From Phycisphaeraceae bacterium (GTDB lineage: Bacteria > Planctomycetota > Phycisphaerae > Phycisphaerales > Zrk34): DNA of 64,000 nt. Both the position numbers and the translations under genes were made by a program. Shown in pieces: positions 27,780-35,824 of this stretch. The notes under the pieces are model-generated. The model searched no databases. It had not been told where the DNA came from and worked only from the letters and a program-made list of their open reading frames with translations. How positions within the stretch are numbered: position 1 is the stretch's first letter; each line of letters starts with the position of its first letter. The DNA lies in the NCBI GenBank assembly GCA_028282805.1, contig JANQHD010000002.1:1-64000 (forward strand), read 5' to 3'.

Positions 27780-28883
27780 TTAACCCACCGCGTCGGTTCG
27801 CTGTTGCAGCCATTCGACGGCCTGCGGCCACAGCTCGCGTGCGGCGCGTGAGCCGACGGCCAGGCCGATGTGGCCGGCGGGCAGCTTGATCGTCTTGCGG
27901 TCGTTCGAGCCGACCAGGTCGTTGAACGGCTCGGACTGGGTGCAGGGCACCAGGTCGTCGCGCGTGGCCATCAGGTTCAGCACCGGGCAGGTGATCCGCT
28001 TGAGGTCGACGTGCTTGCCCGCGACGTGCAGCTCGTTGCGCGCCAGCTGGTTCTGCTGGTAGAGGTACTTGACGAACTCGCGGTACACCTCGCCGGGGAT
28101 GGGGATGTTGTCGTTCAGCCAGGTCTCCATGGTCAGGAACTCGTGGATGAACTTGTCGTCGTCGATGCGTTCGACGAGCGTGATCGGCTTCTGCAACAGG
28201 TTGGCCACGGGCTTGAGCATGAGGAACGACCATTGGAGGAACTCGGCGGGGCAGTTGCCGAACGCGTCGACGAAGCCGTCGACGTCGAAGTTCTCCTCGT
28301 CGCACCACTGGTTGAGCAGGCCCTCGCGCGTGCTGAAGTCGATGCCCGAGGCCAGCAGGATGAAGTTGCGCACACGCCGCGGGTGCAGCGCGGTGTACAT
28401 CGTGTTCAACGTGCCGCCCATGCAGTAGCCGAGCAGGTTGACCTGTTCGACGCCGCAGCGGTCGGCCAGCTCGTCGACCATGCGCGGGATGTAGCCGTTG
28501 ACGTAGGTGTCGAGCGACTCGTTGCGGTCGGCGTGGGTGGGCTTGCCCCAGTCGATGAGGTAGGTGTCGAACCCGGCCTTGACGAAGTGCTCGACCACGC
28601 TCTTGCCCGGCAGCAGGTCGAGGATGTACGGCCGGTTGACCAGCGCGAAGACGAACAGCAGCGGCTGGCGGTACTTCGGCGGCTCGTCGGTGAGGTAGTG
28701 CAGCAGCTTCACCCGGCCGTCGTGGTGGATCACCTCGGACGGGGTCGCGCCGCGGCGCACCTGTTGGGCCTTCTGCACGAGCGACGGCAGCTTGCTCATG
28801 CGTTGGAAGTGGTCGAGGGTCGCTTCGTACACCGCCCGGGCGGGCGCGCCCCATTGGGTTGCGGTGGGGTTGTGTTCGTTCAT
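27780..28883 (-). CDS. phaC: Poly(3-hydroxyalkanoate) synthase, class III PhaC-type
   Basis: 367 residues from the ATG at 28883; AGGAG lies 8 nt upstream of it, but only 2 nt from the alternative ATG at 28889. The alpha/beta-hydrolase core carries the PHA-synthase lipase-like box GYCMGG with catalytic Cys at about 154, Asp in MATRDDLVP (about 309) and His in PAGHIGL (about 337). Its length fits class III/IV synthases, which need a second subunit. It polymerises 3-hydroxyacyl-CoA on granules. It is the last gene of a minus-strand PHA cluster and lies 21 bp after a PhaE/PhaM-like gene. Confidence 0.93.
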   Translation of the reverse strand: MNEHNPTATQWGAPARAVYEATLDHFQRMSKLPSLVQKAQQVRRGATPSEVIHHDGRVKLLHYLTDEPPKYRQPLLFVFALVNRPYILDLLPGKSVVEHFVKAGFDTYLIDWGKPTHADRNESLDTYVNGYIPRMVDELADRCGVEQVNLLGYCMGGTLNTMYTALHPRRVRNFILLASGIDFSTREGLLNQWCDEENFDVDGFVDAFGNCPAEFLQWSFLMLKPVANLLQKPITLVERIDDDKFIHEFLTMETWLNDNIPIPGEVYREFVKYLYQQNQLARNELHVAGKHVDLKRITCPVLNLMATRDDLVPCTQSEPFNDLVGSNDRKTIKLPAGHIGLAVGSRAARELWPQAVEWLQQRTDAVG

Positions 28884-28904
28884 GCGCATCGCTCCTGTCG
28901 GCGG

Positions 28905-29453
28905 TCAGCGGGCCGACTTGCGGGCCTTCTTCTTACTCGTCTTCTTTCGCGTGGTCTTCTTCTTCGCGCTGGTGTGCTTCGCTTGCTTCGTGGTCTTGCC
29001 GGCTGGCTTTTGCTTTTCAAGGGCGTCGATCCGGTCGTTGATCGCGTCGAGGTGCGCGATCAGCTGGTCGAACGTCTCGTTGACGCGCTGCTCCAGGCTG
29101 GCGATGCTGTGCAGGAGCCGGTCGGCGTCCTGCCGGCTGGCGCCCTGCATGGTGTGTTGCCAGTCGCCGAGTTGGCCGACCATCTGCTTGCGGAGCTCGA
29201 TGGCGGACTTCATGGAGTCGCGCATCATCGACAGGAACTCCTCGGAGCGCATGTACCGATCGCACGCCTGCGACCATGTGTTGAAAAACGTATCGCGCAT
29301 CTGTCGGGCCATGTCCGGTGAGGCCGCGTCCCCGGGCATGGACATGCCGCTGGCGGCCATCTTCGCGGCGAAGTCGGACCACATCTTGGTGAACAGGTCG
29401 CCGGCGGCGGCGAAGCCGTTGCCCGCGGTCTCTTGTGAGGTCGTCGTGCTCAC
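28905..29453 (-). CDS. PhaE/PhaM-like PHA synthase partner with histone-like tail
   Basis: 182 residues. The first about 130 are helical, with heptad-like LHSIASLEQRVNETFDQLIAHLDAI, similar in style to PhaE subunits and phasins. The last about 35 residues are almost pure Lys, Arg, Thr, Ser and Ala (KKKTTRKKTSKKKARK), like histone H1/AlgP tails. It lies directly before phaC, where class III synthases have phaE. In beta-proteobacteria, PhaM combines synthase activation with such a tail and ties granules to DNA. A similar double role here is inference. It is shorter than usual PhaE. Confidence 0.7.
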   Translation of the reverse strand: MSTTTSQETAGNGFAAAGDLFTKMWSDFAAKMAASGMSMPGDAASPDMARQMRDTFFNTWSQACDRYMRSEEFLSMMRDSMKSAIELRKQMVGQLGDWQHTMQGASRQDADRLLHSIASLEQRVNETFDQLIAHLDAINDRIDALEKQKPAGKTTKQAKHTSAKKKTTRKKTSKKKARKSAR

Positions 29454-29471
29454 GGTGGGTCTCCAATCGGT

Positions 29472-30650
29472 TTACATTCTTTCCACGGCGAGCACCACGG
29501 ACTCGCCGCCCCCGATGCACAGCGCGGCGATGCCGACCTTGGCGTCCCGGCGCTTCAGCGCGTTGAGCAGCGTCACGAGGATGCGGGAACCGCTGGCGCC
29601 GATCGGGTGGCCTAGCGCGACTGCGCCGCCGAGCACGTTGACCTTCTCGTGGGGGATGTCCAGCTCGCGCATGGCCGCGAGCGGGACGCACGAGAACGCC
29701 TCGTTGATCTCGAACAGGTCCACGTCGTCGACGGTCAGCTCCAGCCGGCGCATCAGCGCGTGCATGCCTCGGATCGGCGCGAGCGTGAACCACTCGGGGT
29801 CGCGCGACATGCTGCTGTAGCCGAGGATACGCGCCTCGGGGGTGATGCCCAGTTCCTCGACCTTGCGCTCGGACAGCACGCAGACCGCCGCCGCGCCGTC
29901 GTTGACGCTCGAGGCGTTGCCCGCGGTGACGGTGCCGGTCTCGCCGAAGGCCGGCTTGAGCGAGCGCAGCTTCGCTTCGTCGAAGCGTTGGGGCTCTTCG
30001 TCTTCCGACACAAGCAGCGTGTCGCGCTTCTGCCGCACCTCCACCGGCTCGATCTCCGCGGCGAACGCGCCCTCGGCGATCGACCGGCGGGCACGCTGGT
30101 AGCTGGCCACGGCGAAGTCGTCCTGGTCCTGGCGTGAGAGGCAGCGGTCGTCGGCGCACCGGTCGCCGAGCAGGCCCATGTGGATGTCGCCGTAGGTGTC
30201 CCACAGGCCGTCGTAGATGAGGGTGTCGACGAGCGTGCCGTTGCCCATGCGGTAGCCGGTGCGGGCGCGGTCGAGCACGTAGGGGGCGCGGGTCATGTTC
30301 TCGGTGCCGCCGGCGACGACGAGCTCGGCGTCGTCGCACTGGACGTACTGCGCGGCGAGCATGACGGCCTTGAGCCCCGAGCCGCAGACCTTGTTGATGG
30401 TCATCGCGGGCACCTCGACGGGCAGGCCGGCGTTGATGGAGCACTGCCGGGCCACGTTCTGGCCGAGCCCGGCGCTGATGACGTTGCCCATGATCACTTC
30501 GTCGACGTCGCCGCCGCGTGCGCCGAGGCGTTTGAGCGAGGCGCGGATGGCGGCGCCGCCGAGCCGGGCCGCGGGCACCTCGGCGAACGCACCGCAGAAG
30601 CGGCCGATGGGGGTGCGGGCGGACCCTGCGATATAGACCGGCTTGAGCAT
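29472..30650 (-). CDS. phaA: Acetyl-CoA C-acetyltransferase (beta-ketothiolase)
   Basis: 392 residues from the ATG at 30650 (GGGAG 6 nt upstream; an upstream GTG was rejected). Condenses two acetyl-CoA to acetoacetyl-CoA, the first step of polyhydroxybutyrate synthesis. The acyl-Cys lies in TINKVCGSGLKA (C89), the catalytic His in GHPIGASGSR and the second Cys in ALCIGGGES. Typical length. Biosynthetic role follows from position between phasin-like, phaE-like and phaC genes. Confidence 0.94.
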   Translation of the reverse strand: MLKPVYIAGSARTPIGRFCGAFAEVPAARLGGAAIRASLKRLGARGGDVDEVIMGNVISAGLGQNVARQCSINAGLPVEVPAMTINKVCGSGLKAVMLAAQYVQCDDAELVVAGGTENMTRAPYVLDRARTGYRMGNGTLVDTLIYDGLWDTYGDIHMGLLGDRCADDRCLSRQDQDDFAVASYQRARRSIAEGAFAAEIEPVEVRQKRDTLLVSEDEEPQRFDEAKLRSLKPAFGETGTVTAGNASSVNDGAAAVCVLSERKVEELGITPEARILGYSSMSRDPEWFTLAPIRGMHALMRRLELTVDDVDLFEINEAFSCVPLAAMRELDIPHEKVNVLGGAVALGHPIGASGSRILVTLLNALKRRDAKVGIAALCIGGGESVVLAVERM

Positions 30651-30754
30651 CACGTACTCCCAACCACGGAGATGACGCGTTTGTTCGAAGCGTGGTGAGT
30701 CGCCGGTGCGATGCCCCGGTTGGTCATCACGCGATCGGCGCCCTCCGCGGCGTT

Positions 30755-31204
30755 TCAGCCGGCGCTGTCGGCCGATTGGGCGCCCTGCTTACGGGCGAGG
30801 TCCACCCACACCTTGGCGAACCGCTCGTTGGCCTCCAGCGTGGACTGCACGTTGTCCTGGACCGCCTGCAGCGATTGCTGCCACAGCTCGTTGAGCTTTT
30901 TCTGGGCGGCTTCGATCGACTCGGCGTGGCCGACCTCGAACGCCTTGTTGAGCAGGTCGAGGCTCTGATGGGTTCCTTGTTCCATCATCGACAGCGACTG
31001 CTGGGCGTTCTGCTTCCACTGCTCGACCGCCTCGGTGATCACGACCTGGGGGTTGTTGCCGTTGCTCTGAGCATCCGCGAGCTGATCCGACCACCACGAC
31101 GCGACGTCTTGCTGAATCTGCAAGCCGGACTTCATCGCCTGGAAGTAGGTCTGCCCGGCTTCGTCGAGCAATTCGATCATCCGTTCATGCGCGTTGCCTG
31201 GCAT
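30755..31204 (-). CDS. Phasin-like PHA granule protein
   Basis: 149 residues, acidic and amphipathic-helical, rich in Gln, Ala and Glu with no Cys. Examples are IQQDVASWWSDQLADAQ and LWQQSLQAVQDNVQSTLEANERFA. This is the character of phasins, which coat PHA granules. It lies between phaA and phaR, and a sequence motif shared with the phaR promoter region lies upstream of it, fitting PhaR-controlled phasin expression. Pairwise similarity to named phasin families could not be tested. Confidence 0.7.
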   Translation of the reverse strand: MPGNAHERMIELLDEAGQTYFQAMKSGLQIQQDVASWWSDQLADAQSNGNNPQVVITEAVEQWKQNAQQSLSMMEQGTHQSLDLLNKAFEVGHAESIEAAQKKLNELWQQSLQAVQDNVQSTLEANERFAKVWVDLARKQGAQSADSAG

Positions 31205-31315
31205 AATCCACCGTCCTTTTGAAGTGTGGGCCCGCCGCGGGCCCGAGAGGGTGTTCCGTATCCGACACGTTCTAAGCTACGCGGGCCGGGCCACAGATAC
31301 AAGACAAAATTGGTA

Positions 31316-31334
31316 AATTTTAATGCGATTGCAC
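31316..31334 (-). promoter_or_regulatory. Candidate PhaR operator upstream of the phasin-like gene
   Basis: On the minus strand the sequence fits GTGCAANNGCANNAAAATT. The same 19-bp pattern occurs between phaR and the divergent reductase gene. It lies about 110 bp upstream of the phasin-like ATG. PhaR proteins bind TGC/GCA-rich sites and control phasin genes. Confidence 0.55.
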
Positions 31335-31391
31335 AAAAACGCATCCACGTGATCGCAAACGGGGTTCGGGGGGCGCCGGGGGCGGGGTGGA

Positions 31392-31889
31392 TCAGTCCGG
31401 CTCGCTCGCGGCGAACTGGCTGTGCATCTTCTCGACGCTGCGGGTGAGCCGGTTGATGCGTTCGTGCAGGTCGGCGGCGGGCTCCGTGGCGGGGGCGGCG
31501 GCTGCGTCCACGGCGCCCAGGCCCATCAACTGCCGCATCTGCTGTTCCATGGTGTTGCGCGAGTGCAGGAACCACTCAAAGGCCTGGTTGAAATAGACCT
31601 CCATGAACTCGCGCACCAGCGGCTCGTTCGAGCGGATAATGTGGTGCAACAGCGAATTGGGCAGCCACGCCAGCTTGAAACTGTCCATCTCCAGCAGGAT
31701 CTGGCTCAGCACGTTGACGGTGATGTCCCGGCCGGTCTTTGAGTCGGTGACCGTGACCTCGTGGCCGGCGAGGATGAGCTGGTGGATCTGTTCGAGGGTG
31801 ACGTGGCAGCTGCGCGTCGAGTCGTAGAAGCGCCGGTTGGGGTACTTCTTGATCGACAGGTGCGCGTGGGGGGCGGGTGCGTCTGTCAT
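31392..31889 (-). CDS. phaR: Polyhydroxyalkanoate synthesis regulator PhaR
   Basis: 165 residues. The N-terminal PHB/PHA DNA-binding domain is clear: IKKYPNRRFYDSTRSCHVTL, with LEQIHQLILAGHEVTVTDSKTGRDI. A middle PHB-accumulation region follows (LSQILLEMDSFK, FMEVYFNQAFEWFLHSRN). The tail from about 130 is a short coiled coil. PhaR senses free granule surface and represses phasin and often its own gene. It is divergent from the reductase gene with a 149-bp shared control region. Confidence 0.92.
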   Translation of the reverse strand: MTDAPAPHAHLSIKKYPNRRFYDSTRSCHVTLEQIHQLILAGHEVTVTDSKTGRDITVNVLSQILLEMDSFKLAWLPNSLLHHIIRSNEPLVREFMEVYFNQAFEWFLHSRNTMEQQMRQLMGLGAVDAAAAPATEPAADLHERINRLTRSVEKMHSQFAASEPD

Positions 31890-31956
31890 GATGATGCTCG
31901 GTACTGCATGCGGCCGAACAGGGTTTGTCGTATCACCCCCATCGTAACACGAAATA

Positions 31957-31975
31957 GTGCAAATGCAAAAAAATT
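31957..31975 (+). promoter_or_regulatory. Candidate PhaR operator between phaR and the reductase gene
   Basis: Fits GTGCAANNGCANNAAAATT, matching the site upstream of the phasin-like gene. It lies 68 bp upstream of the phaR ATG and 64 bp upstream of the reductase ATG, so binding could control both directions. Confidence 0.55.
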
Positions 31976-32038
31976 CTGGCGATCCTGACGCAATCGGGAT
32001 ATGTTGGTATTCAAACGGGACGCAAAAGGAGCCTTGCG

Positions 32039-32857
32039 ATGCAGATCGACGGGAAAGTGGCGGTGGTCACGGGTGCGGCCAGCGGGATCGGGTTGGCGAC
32101 GGTCGAGCGGCTCGCCGCGCAAGGCGTTGGCGCGGTGGCGATGGTCGACATGGCCGAGGCGGTGCGCGCCGCCGCCGAGCGGTGCGGCGCAAATCACCCC
32201 GACACACGCTTCGCGGCCTGGGTCGGCGACACGACCGACGCCGAGTTTCGGCGGGCGGTGTTCGACGAGGCCGCCGACGCCTTCGGGCAGATCGCCCGCA
32301 TCTGTGTGCCGGCGGCGGGCATCACGCGTGATCGGCTCGGCGCGAAGGTCGACCGCGAGACCGGCAAGGCGGCGCTCTACCCCAGCGAAGATTTCAAGCT
32401 CGTTGTCGACGTCAACCTTGTCGCGCCGGTGTACTGGTCGCTGGAGATGGTCGGCCGCCTCGCCGAGTGGCGCAAGCAGCAAGGCCTCAAGGGGTGGAAG
32501 CCCGACGAGGGCGTCCAGGCGACGACCGTGTTCATCGGCTCGATCTCGTCGCGCGGCAACCGGGGGCAGGTGTCGTACGCGTCGACCAAGGCGGGCCTGG
32601 TCGGCGCCGCCGCGTCGCTGACGCAGGAAGGCATGTTCTACGGTGCGCGGTGCGTGGTGGTGCACCCCGGCTTCACCGACACGCCCATGGTCGGGGCGAT
32701 GCCCGACGACCTGGTCAACGACACGATCCTTGCGCACACGCACCTCAAGCGTTTGATCGATACGCGCGAGATCGCCGAGGCGGTCTGCTTCATGATCGGC
32801 AACTCGGCGGTCAGCGGCTCGCTGTGGGTCGACGCCGGCTGGCAACCGCCCGCGTAG
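32039..32857 (+). CDS. Short-chain dehydrogenase/reductase, probable acetoacetyl-CoA reductase
   Basis: 272 residues; AAAGGAG lies about 9 nt upstream. NAD(P)-binding motif VTGAASGIGLA at the N-terminus, catalytic Ser in GSISSRGNRG, and Tyr/Lys in VSYASTKAG. It is longer than typical PhaB (about 246), with an insert around 100-155 (KVDRETGKAALYPS and AEWRKQQGLKGWKPDEG). Divergent from phaR and beside the only thiolase and synthase genes, it is the likely source of 3-hydroxybutyryl-CoA, but SDR specificity cannot be read from sequence, so another 3-hydroxyacyl substrate is possible. Confidence 0.8.
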   Translation: MQIDGKVAVVTGAASGIGLATVERLAAQGVGAVAMVDMAEAVRAAAERCGANHPDTRFAAWVGDTTDAEFRRAVFDEAADAFGQIARICVPAAGITRDRLGAKVDRETGKAALYPSEDFKLVVDVNLVAPVYWSLEMVGRLAEWRKQQGLKGWKPDEGVQATTVFIGSISSRGNRGQVSYASTKAGLVGAAASLTQEGMFYGARCVVVHPGFTDTPMVGAMPDDLVNDTILAHTHLKRLIDTREIAEAVCFMIGNSAVSGSLWVDAGWQPPA

Positions 32858-32899
32858 GCAGGGCGTCGCGCGGCAGACGAACAGACGGGAAGCCCGGCC

Positions 32900-35644
32900 A
32901 TGTCGGTGAAGAACCTCGACAAGATCTTCAGCCCCCATCGCTTGGCCGTCATGGGCTCGGCCGAGCAAGCCGGGCGCACCGACGAGGTGATCCTGCACAA
33001 CCTGATGGAGTCCGACTTCCGCGGGGTGATCTACCCGATCGTGCCCGACCGCGAGTCGGTGCTGGGCGTACCGGCTTACGGGCGGGTGTCGGCCCTGCCC
33101 AACACGGCGGACCTGGCGGTGATCTGTCGACCCGCCGAACAGGTCGCCGACGCGGTGCGCGACTGCGGCGCGGCGGGGGTGCCGGGCGTGCTGATCCTCA
33201 GCCCCGGCTTCCGCGACAACGACCCGGGCGGCGCCGCGCGTTTGACGGAGTTGCGTGAGGTCGTGCGCGAGTGGCCCGACCTGCGCGTGATCGGGCCGAA
33301 CTCACTGGGCGTGATCAACACGGCTTTGGGCATGAACGCCAGCCTCAGCCCGTCGATGCCGCGCACCGGTCGGCTCACGTTCCTCTCGCAGTCGCGCTCG
33401 CTGTCCAGCGCGATCGTCGACCGCGCGGTCGACCGCGGCGTGCGCCTGGCGCACTTCGTGTCCGTCGGCCACATGATGAACGTCAGCTTCGGCGACCTGA
33501 TCGATTACTTCAGCAGCGAGCGGCACACCAAGTCGCTGATCCTGTACCTGCACTCGGTCAAGGAGCCGCGCAGCTTCATGTCGGCGGCGCGGGCGTTCGC
33601 CCGGCTCAAACCGATCGTGGCCTACAAGGCCGGCCGCCACCACGTCTCGGCGCGGGCGACCGCGTCGCACACCGGCCAGCTCGTCGCCGAAGACATGGTC
33701 TACGAGGCGGCGTTCCAGCGTGCCGGCATCGTGCGCGCGATGGAACTCGACGACATCTTCGACGTCGCCGAGCTGCTGGCCAGCCAGCGCCTGCCCAAGG
33801 GCCCGCGCCTCGCGATCGTTTCCAACTCCGGCGCGGCGGCGGTCGTGGCCGTCGATTACCTGTTGGCGCACGACGGGGTGCCGGCGGAACTGGGCGCCGA
33901 AACGCTCGAACAGCTCGCCGCCGATTACCCGTGCAGCCAGCCCACCGGCAACCCGGTCAACATCTCCGAAGACGCCTCGGCCGAGTGCTTCGTCAAGGTG
34001 ACGCAGGCCGTCGTCAACGACCGCAACGTCGACGCGGTTGTCGTGCTGCTCACGCCGCAACTGCTCACGCAGCCGACGCAGACCGCCAAGCGGTTGGCGC
34101 TGTTCGCCAAGTCGACGACCAAGCCGATCCTCGCCGCTTGGATCGGCGGCCACCGCATCCGGCGCGGTATCTCCATCCTCAACCAGGCCGGCCTGCCCAC
34201 CCACGGCACGCCCGAGCACGCTGTCCGCACGTTCATGCACCTCGTCGGCTACGCCAGCAACCTGGAGATGATCTACGAAACACCGCGCGAGGTGCCTATC
34301 CAACAGAAGGTCGACCGCAACGCCGTGCGCCGCGAACTGCGCGCGCTCGTCGACGCCGGCCAAGCCGTGTTAGACCCCACGCAAGCCGAACGCCTACTCA
34401 CGGCGTACGGCATCCCGGTCTGCCGGTCGACCACCGCGCACCACCGCGACGAAGCGGTGCACATCGCCGAGCGATTGAACTGTGACGCCGTCGTGCTCAA
34501 GGCGTTGACCTCGCCGCCGATGGTGCACAAGGCCGACATCGGCGGCGTGGCGCTCGAGTTGAGCACCGCCGACGAGGTCGCCGCCGCCTACGACAAGATC
34601 GAGGCCGCGGTCCGTGCGACCGACGCCGACTTCGAGCCGTGCGGCGTGACGGTCCAGCCCATGGTCCACCACGACCAGGCGTTCGAGATGATCCTCGGCG
34701 CCAAGACCGACCCCACGTTCGGCCCCGTCGTGATGATCGGCATGGGCGGCGTGACGACCAACATCCTTCAAGACCGCTCGGTCGGCTTGCCGCCGCTCAA
34801 CGAACGGCTCGCGCGCCACATGCTCGAGTCGTTGCGCGCCTGGCCCTTGCTGCAAGGCTACCGCGGCCGGCAGGGCGTCGACGTCGATGCGTTGCTCGAG
34901 GTGCTCATCCGTTTTTCGTACCTCGTGGCGAACCACCCGTCGATCGCCGAGATCGACATCAACCCGTTCATCGCCTCACAAAACACGATGCTCGCGCTCG
35001 ACGCAACGGTACTGTTGGCCGGCAGCACGGCGCGCTTCTCGCTCGACCGGCCCTACCAGCACCTGGCGATCCGCCCGTACCCCGAAGAGTACGTGCAACA
35101 CGTCGAGCTGCGCGACGGCACGCGCGTCTGCCTGCGCCCGATCCGCCCGGAGGACGAGCCACGTTGGCACGAACTGCTGAGCCAGTGCTCCGACGAATCG
35201 ATCCGACACCGGTTCCGCACGATGTTCCAGCGCATGTCGCACGACATGGCGTCGCGCTACTGCTTCATCGACTACGACCGCGAGATCACGCTGGTCGGCG
35301 AGCTCGAACAGGGCGGGCGCAAGCAGCTCATCGCCGCGGGCGGTTTGGCGGCGATGACCGACCGCCAGTCGGCCGAGTTCTCCGTGCTCGTCGTCGACGC
35401 TTGGCAGGGCAAGGGGCAGGGCGGCATCCTGCTGGATCATTGCCTGGGCATCGCGCGGGCGTGGGGGATGACGGAGGTGTTCGCCGAGACCGACCCGGAC
35501 AACCACCGCATGCTCGCCGCCTTCGAACGCCGCGGCTTCGTTCGCCGCCCGACCGAACCCGACGACGACGCGGTCACGGTCTTCAAACGACTCGACGATC
35601 CGGAACAGCCGCCCGCACCCGGGGCTGACATGTCGTTCACCTAA
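32900..35644 (+). CDS. ADP-forming acyl-CoA synthetase fused to GNAT acetyltransferase
   Basis: 914 residues. Order: CoA-binding domain (about 1-130), succinyl-CoA-ligase-like flavodoxin domains (about 150-460) with the phospho-His region in ATASHTGQLVAED, ATP-grasp domain (about 480-700, with CDAVVLKALTSPPMVHKADI), and a C-terminal GNAT domain (about 735-905, with AEFSVLVVDAWQGKGQGG as acetyl-CoA site). This is the architecture of Pat/PatZ protein lysine acetyltransferases. In PatZ-type proteins the synthetase half is catalytically dead, but here the phospho-His segment is present, so real acyl-CoA synthesis remains possible. It lies 42 bp after the reductase gene. Confidence 0.9.
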   Translation: MSVKNLDKIFSPHRLAVMGSAEQAGRTDEVILHNLMESDFRGVIYPIVPDRESVLGVPAYGRVSALPNTADLAVICRPAEQVADAVRDCGAAGVPGVLILSPGFRDNDPGGAARLTELREVVREWPDLRVIGPNSLGVINTALGMNASLSPSMPRTGRLTFLSQSRSLSSAIVDRAVDRGVRLAHFVSVGHMMNVSFGDLIDYFSSERHTKSLILYLHSVKEPRSFMSAARAFARLKPIVAYKAGRHHVSARATASHTGQLVAEDMVYEAAFQRAGIVRAMELDDIFDVAELLASQRLPKGPRLAIVSNSGAAAVVAVDYLLAHDGVPAELGAETLEQLAADYPCSQPTGNPVNISEDASAECFVKVTQAVVNDRNVDAVVVLLTPQLLTQPTQTAKRLALFAKSTTKPILAAWIGGHRIRRGISILNQAGLPTHGTPEHAVRTFMHLVGYASNLEMIYETPREVPIQQKVDRNAVRRELRALVDAGQAVLDPTQAERLLTAYGIPVCRSTTAHHRDEAVHIAERLNCDAVVLKALTSPPMVHKADIGGVALELSTADEVAAAYDKIEAAVRATDADFEPCGVTVQPMVHHDQAFEMILGAKTDPTFGPVVMIGMGGVTTNILQDRSVGLPPLNERLARHMLESLRAWPLLQGYRGRQGVDVDALLEVLIRFSYLVANHPSIAEIDINPFIASQNTMLALDATVLLAGSTARFSLDRPYQHLAIRPYPEEYVQHVELRDGTRVCLRPIRPEDEPRWHELLSQCSDESIRHRFRTMFQRMSHDMASRYCFIDYDREITLVGELEQGGRKQLIAAGGLAAMTDRQSAEFSVLVVDAWQGKGQGGILLDHCLGIARAWGMTEVFAETDPDNHRMLAAFERRGFVRRPTEPDDDAVTVFKRLDDPEQPPAPGADMSFT

Positions 35645-35717
35645 CGGCGTCGGCATCGGTCGTCCGCGTTTTGCCTGTTTGTACAAGATATGCCAGCACT
35701 CGATCGCCGTGTTCTGC

Positions 35718-35745
35718 TTGCGATCGGAAGTGTCCCTGATACAAT
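35718..35745 (+). promoter_or_regulatory. Predicted promoter of the plus-strand Tad operon
   Basis: TTGCGA (35718-35723) and TACAAT (35740-35745) with a 16-bp spacer, 80 bp before the secretin ATG. Confidence 0.5.
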
Positions 35746-35764
35746 GTTTTCCGCTTGGGACACT
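35729..35764 (+). promoter_or_regulatory. Inverted repeat bracketing the Tad operon -10 box
   Basis: AGTGTCCC (35729-35736) and GGGACACT (35757-35764) are perfect 8-bp inverted arms with 20 bp between them, and the predicted -10 lies inside. It is placed as expected for a repressor operator covering the transcription start. Confidence 0.5.
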
Positions 35765-35824
35765 CACCGCGCGGGGATCAATTCTGGTCCCGCGTGACAT
35801 TCACACTTCGGACACGGCGCGGCC

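Noticed and set aside
32900-35644. Inactive PatZ-type acetyltransferase only
   Set aside because: The phospho-His region of the synthetase half is visible, so loss of synthetase activity cannot be asserted.
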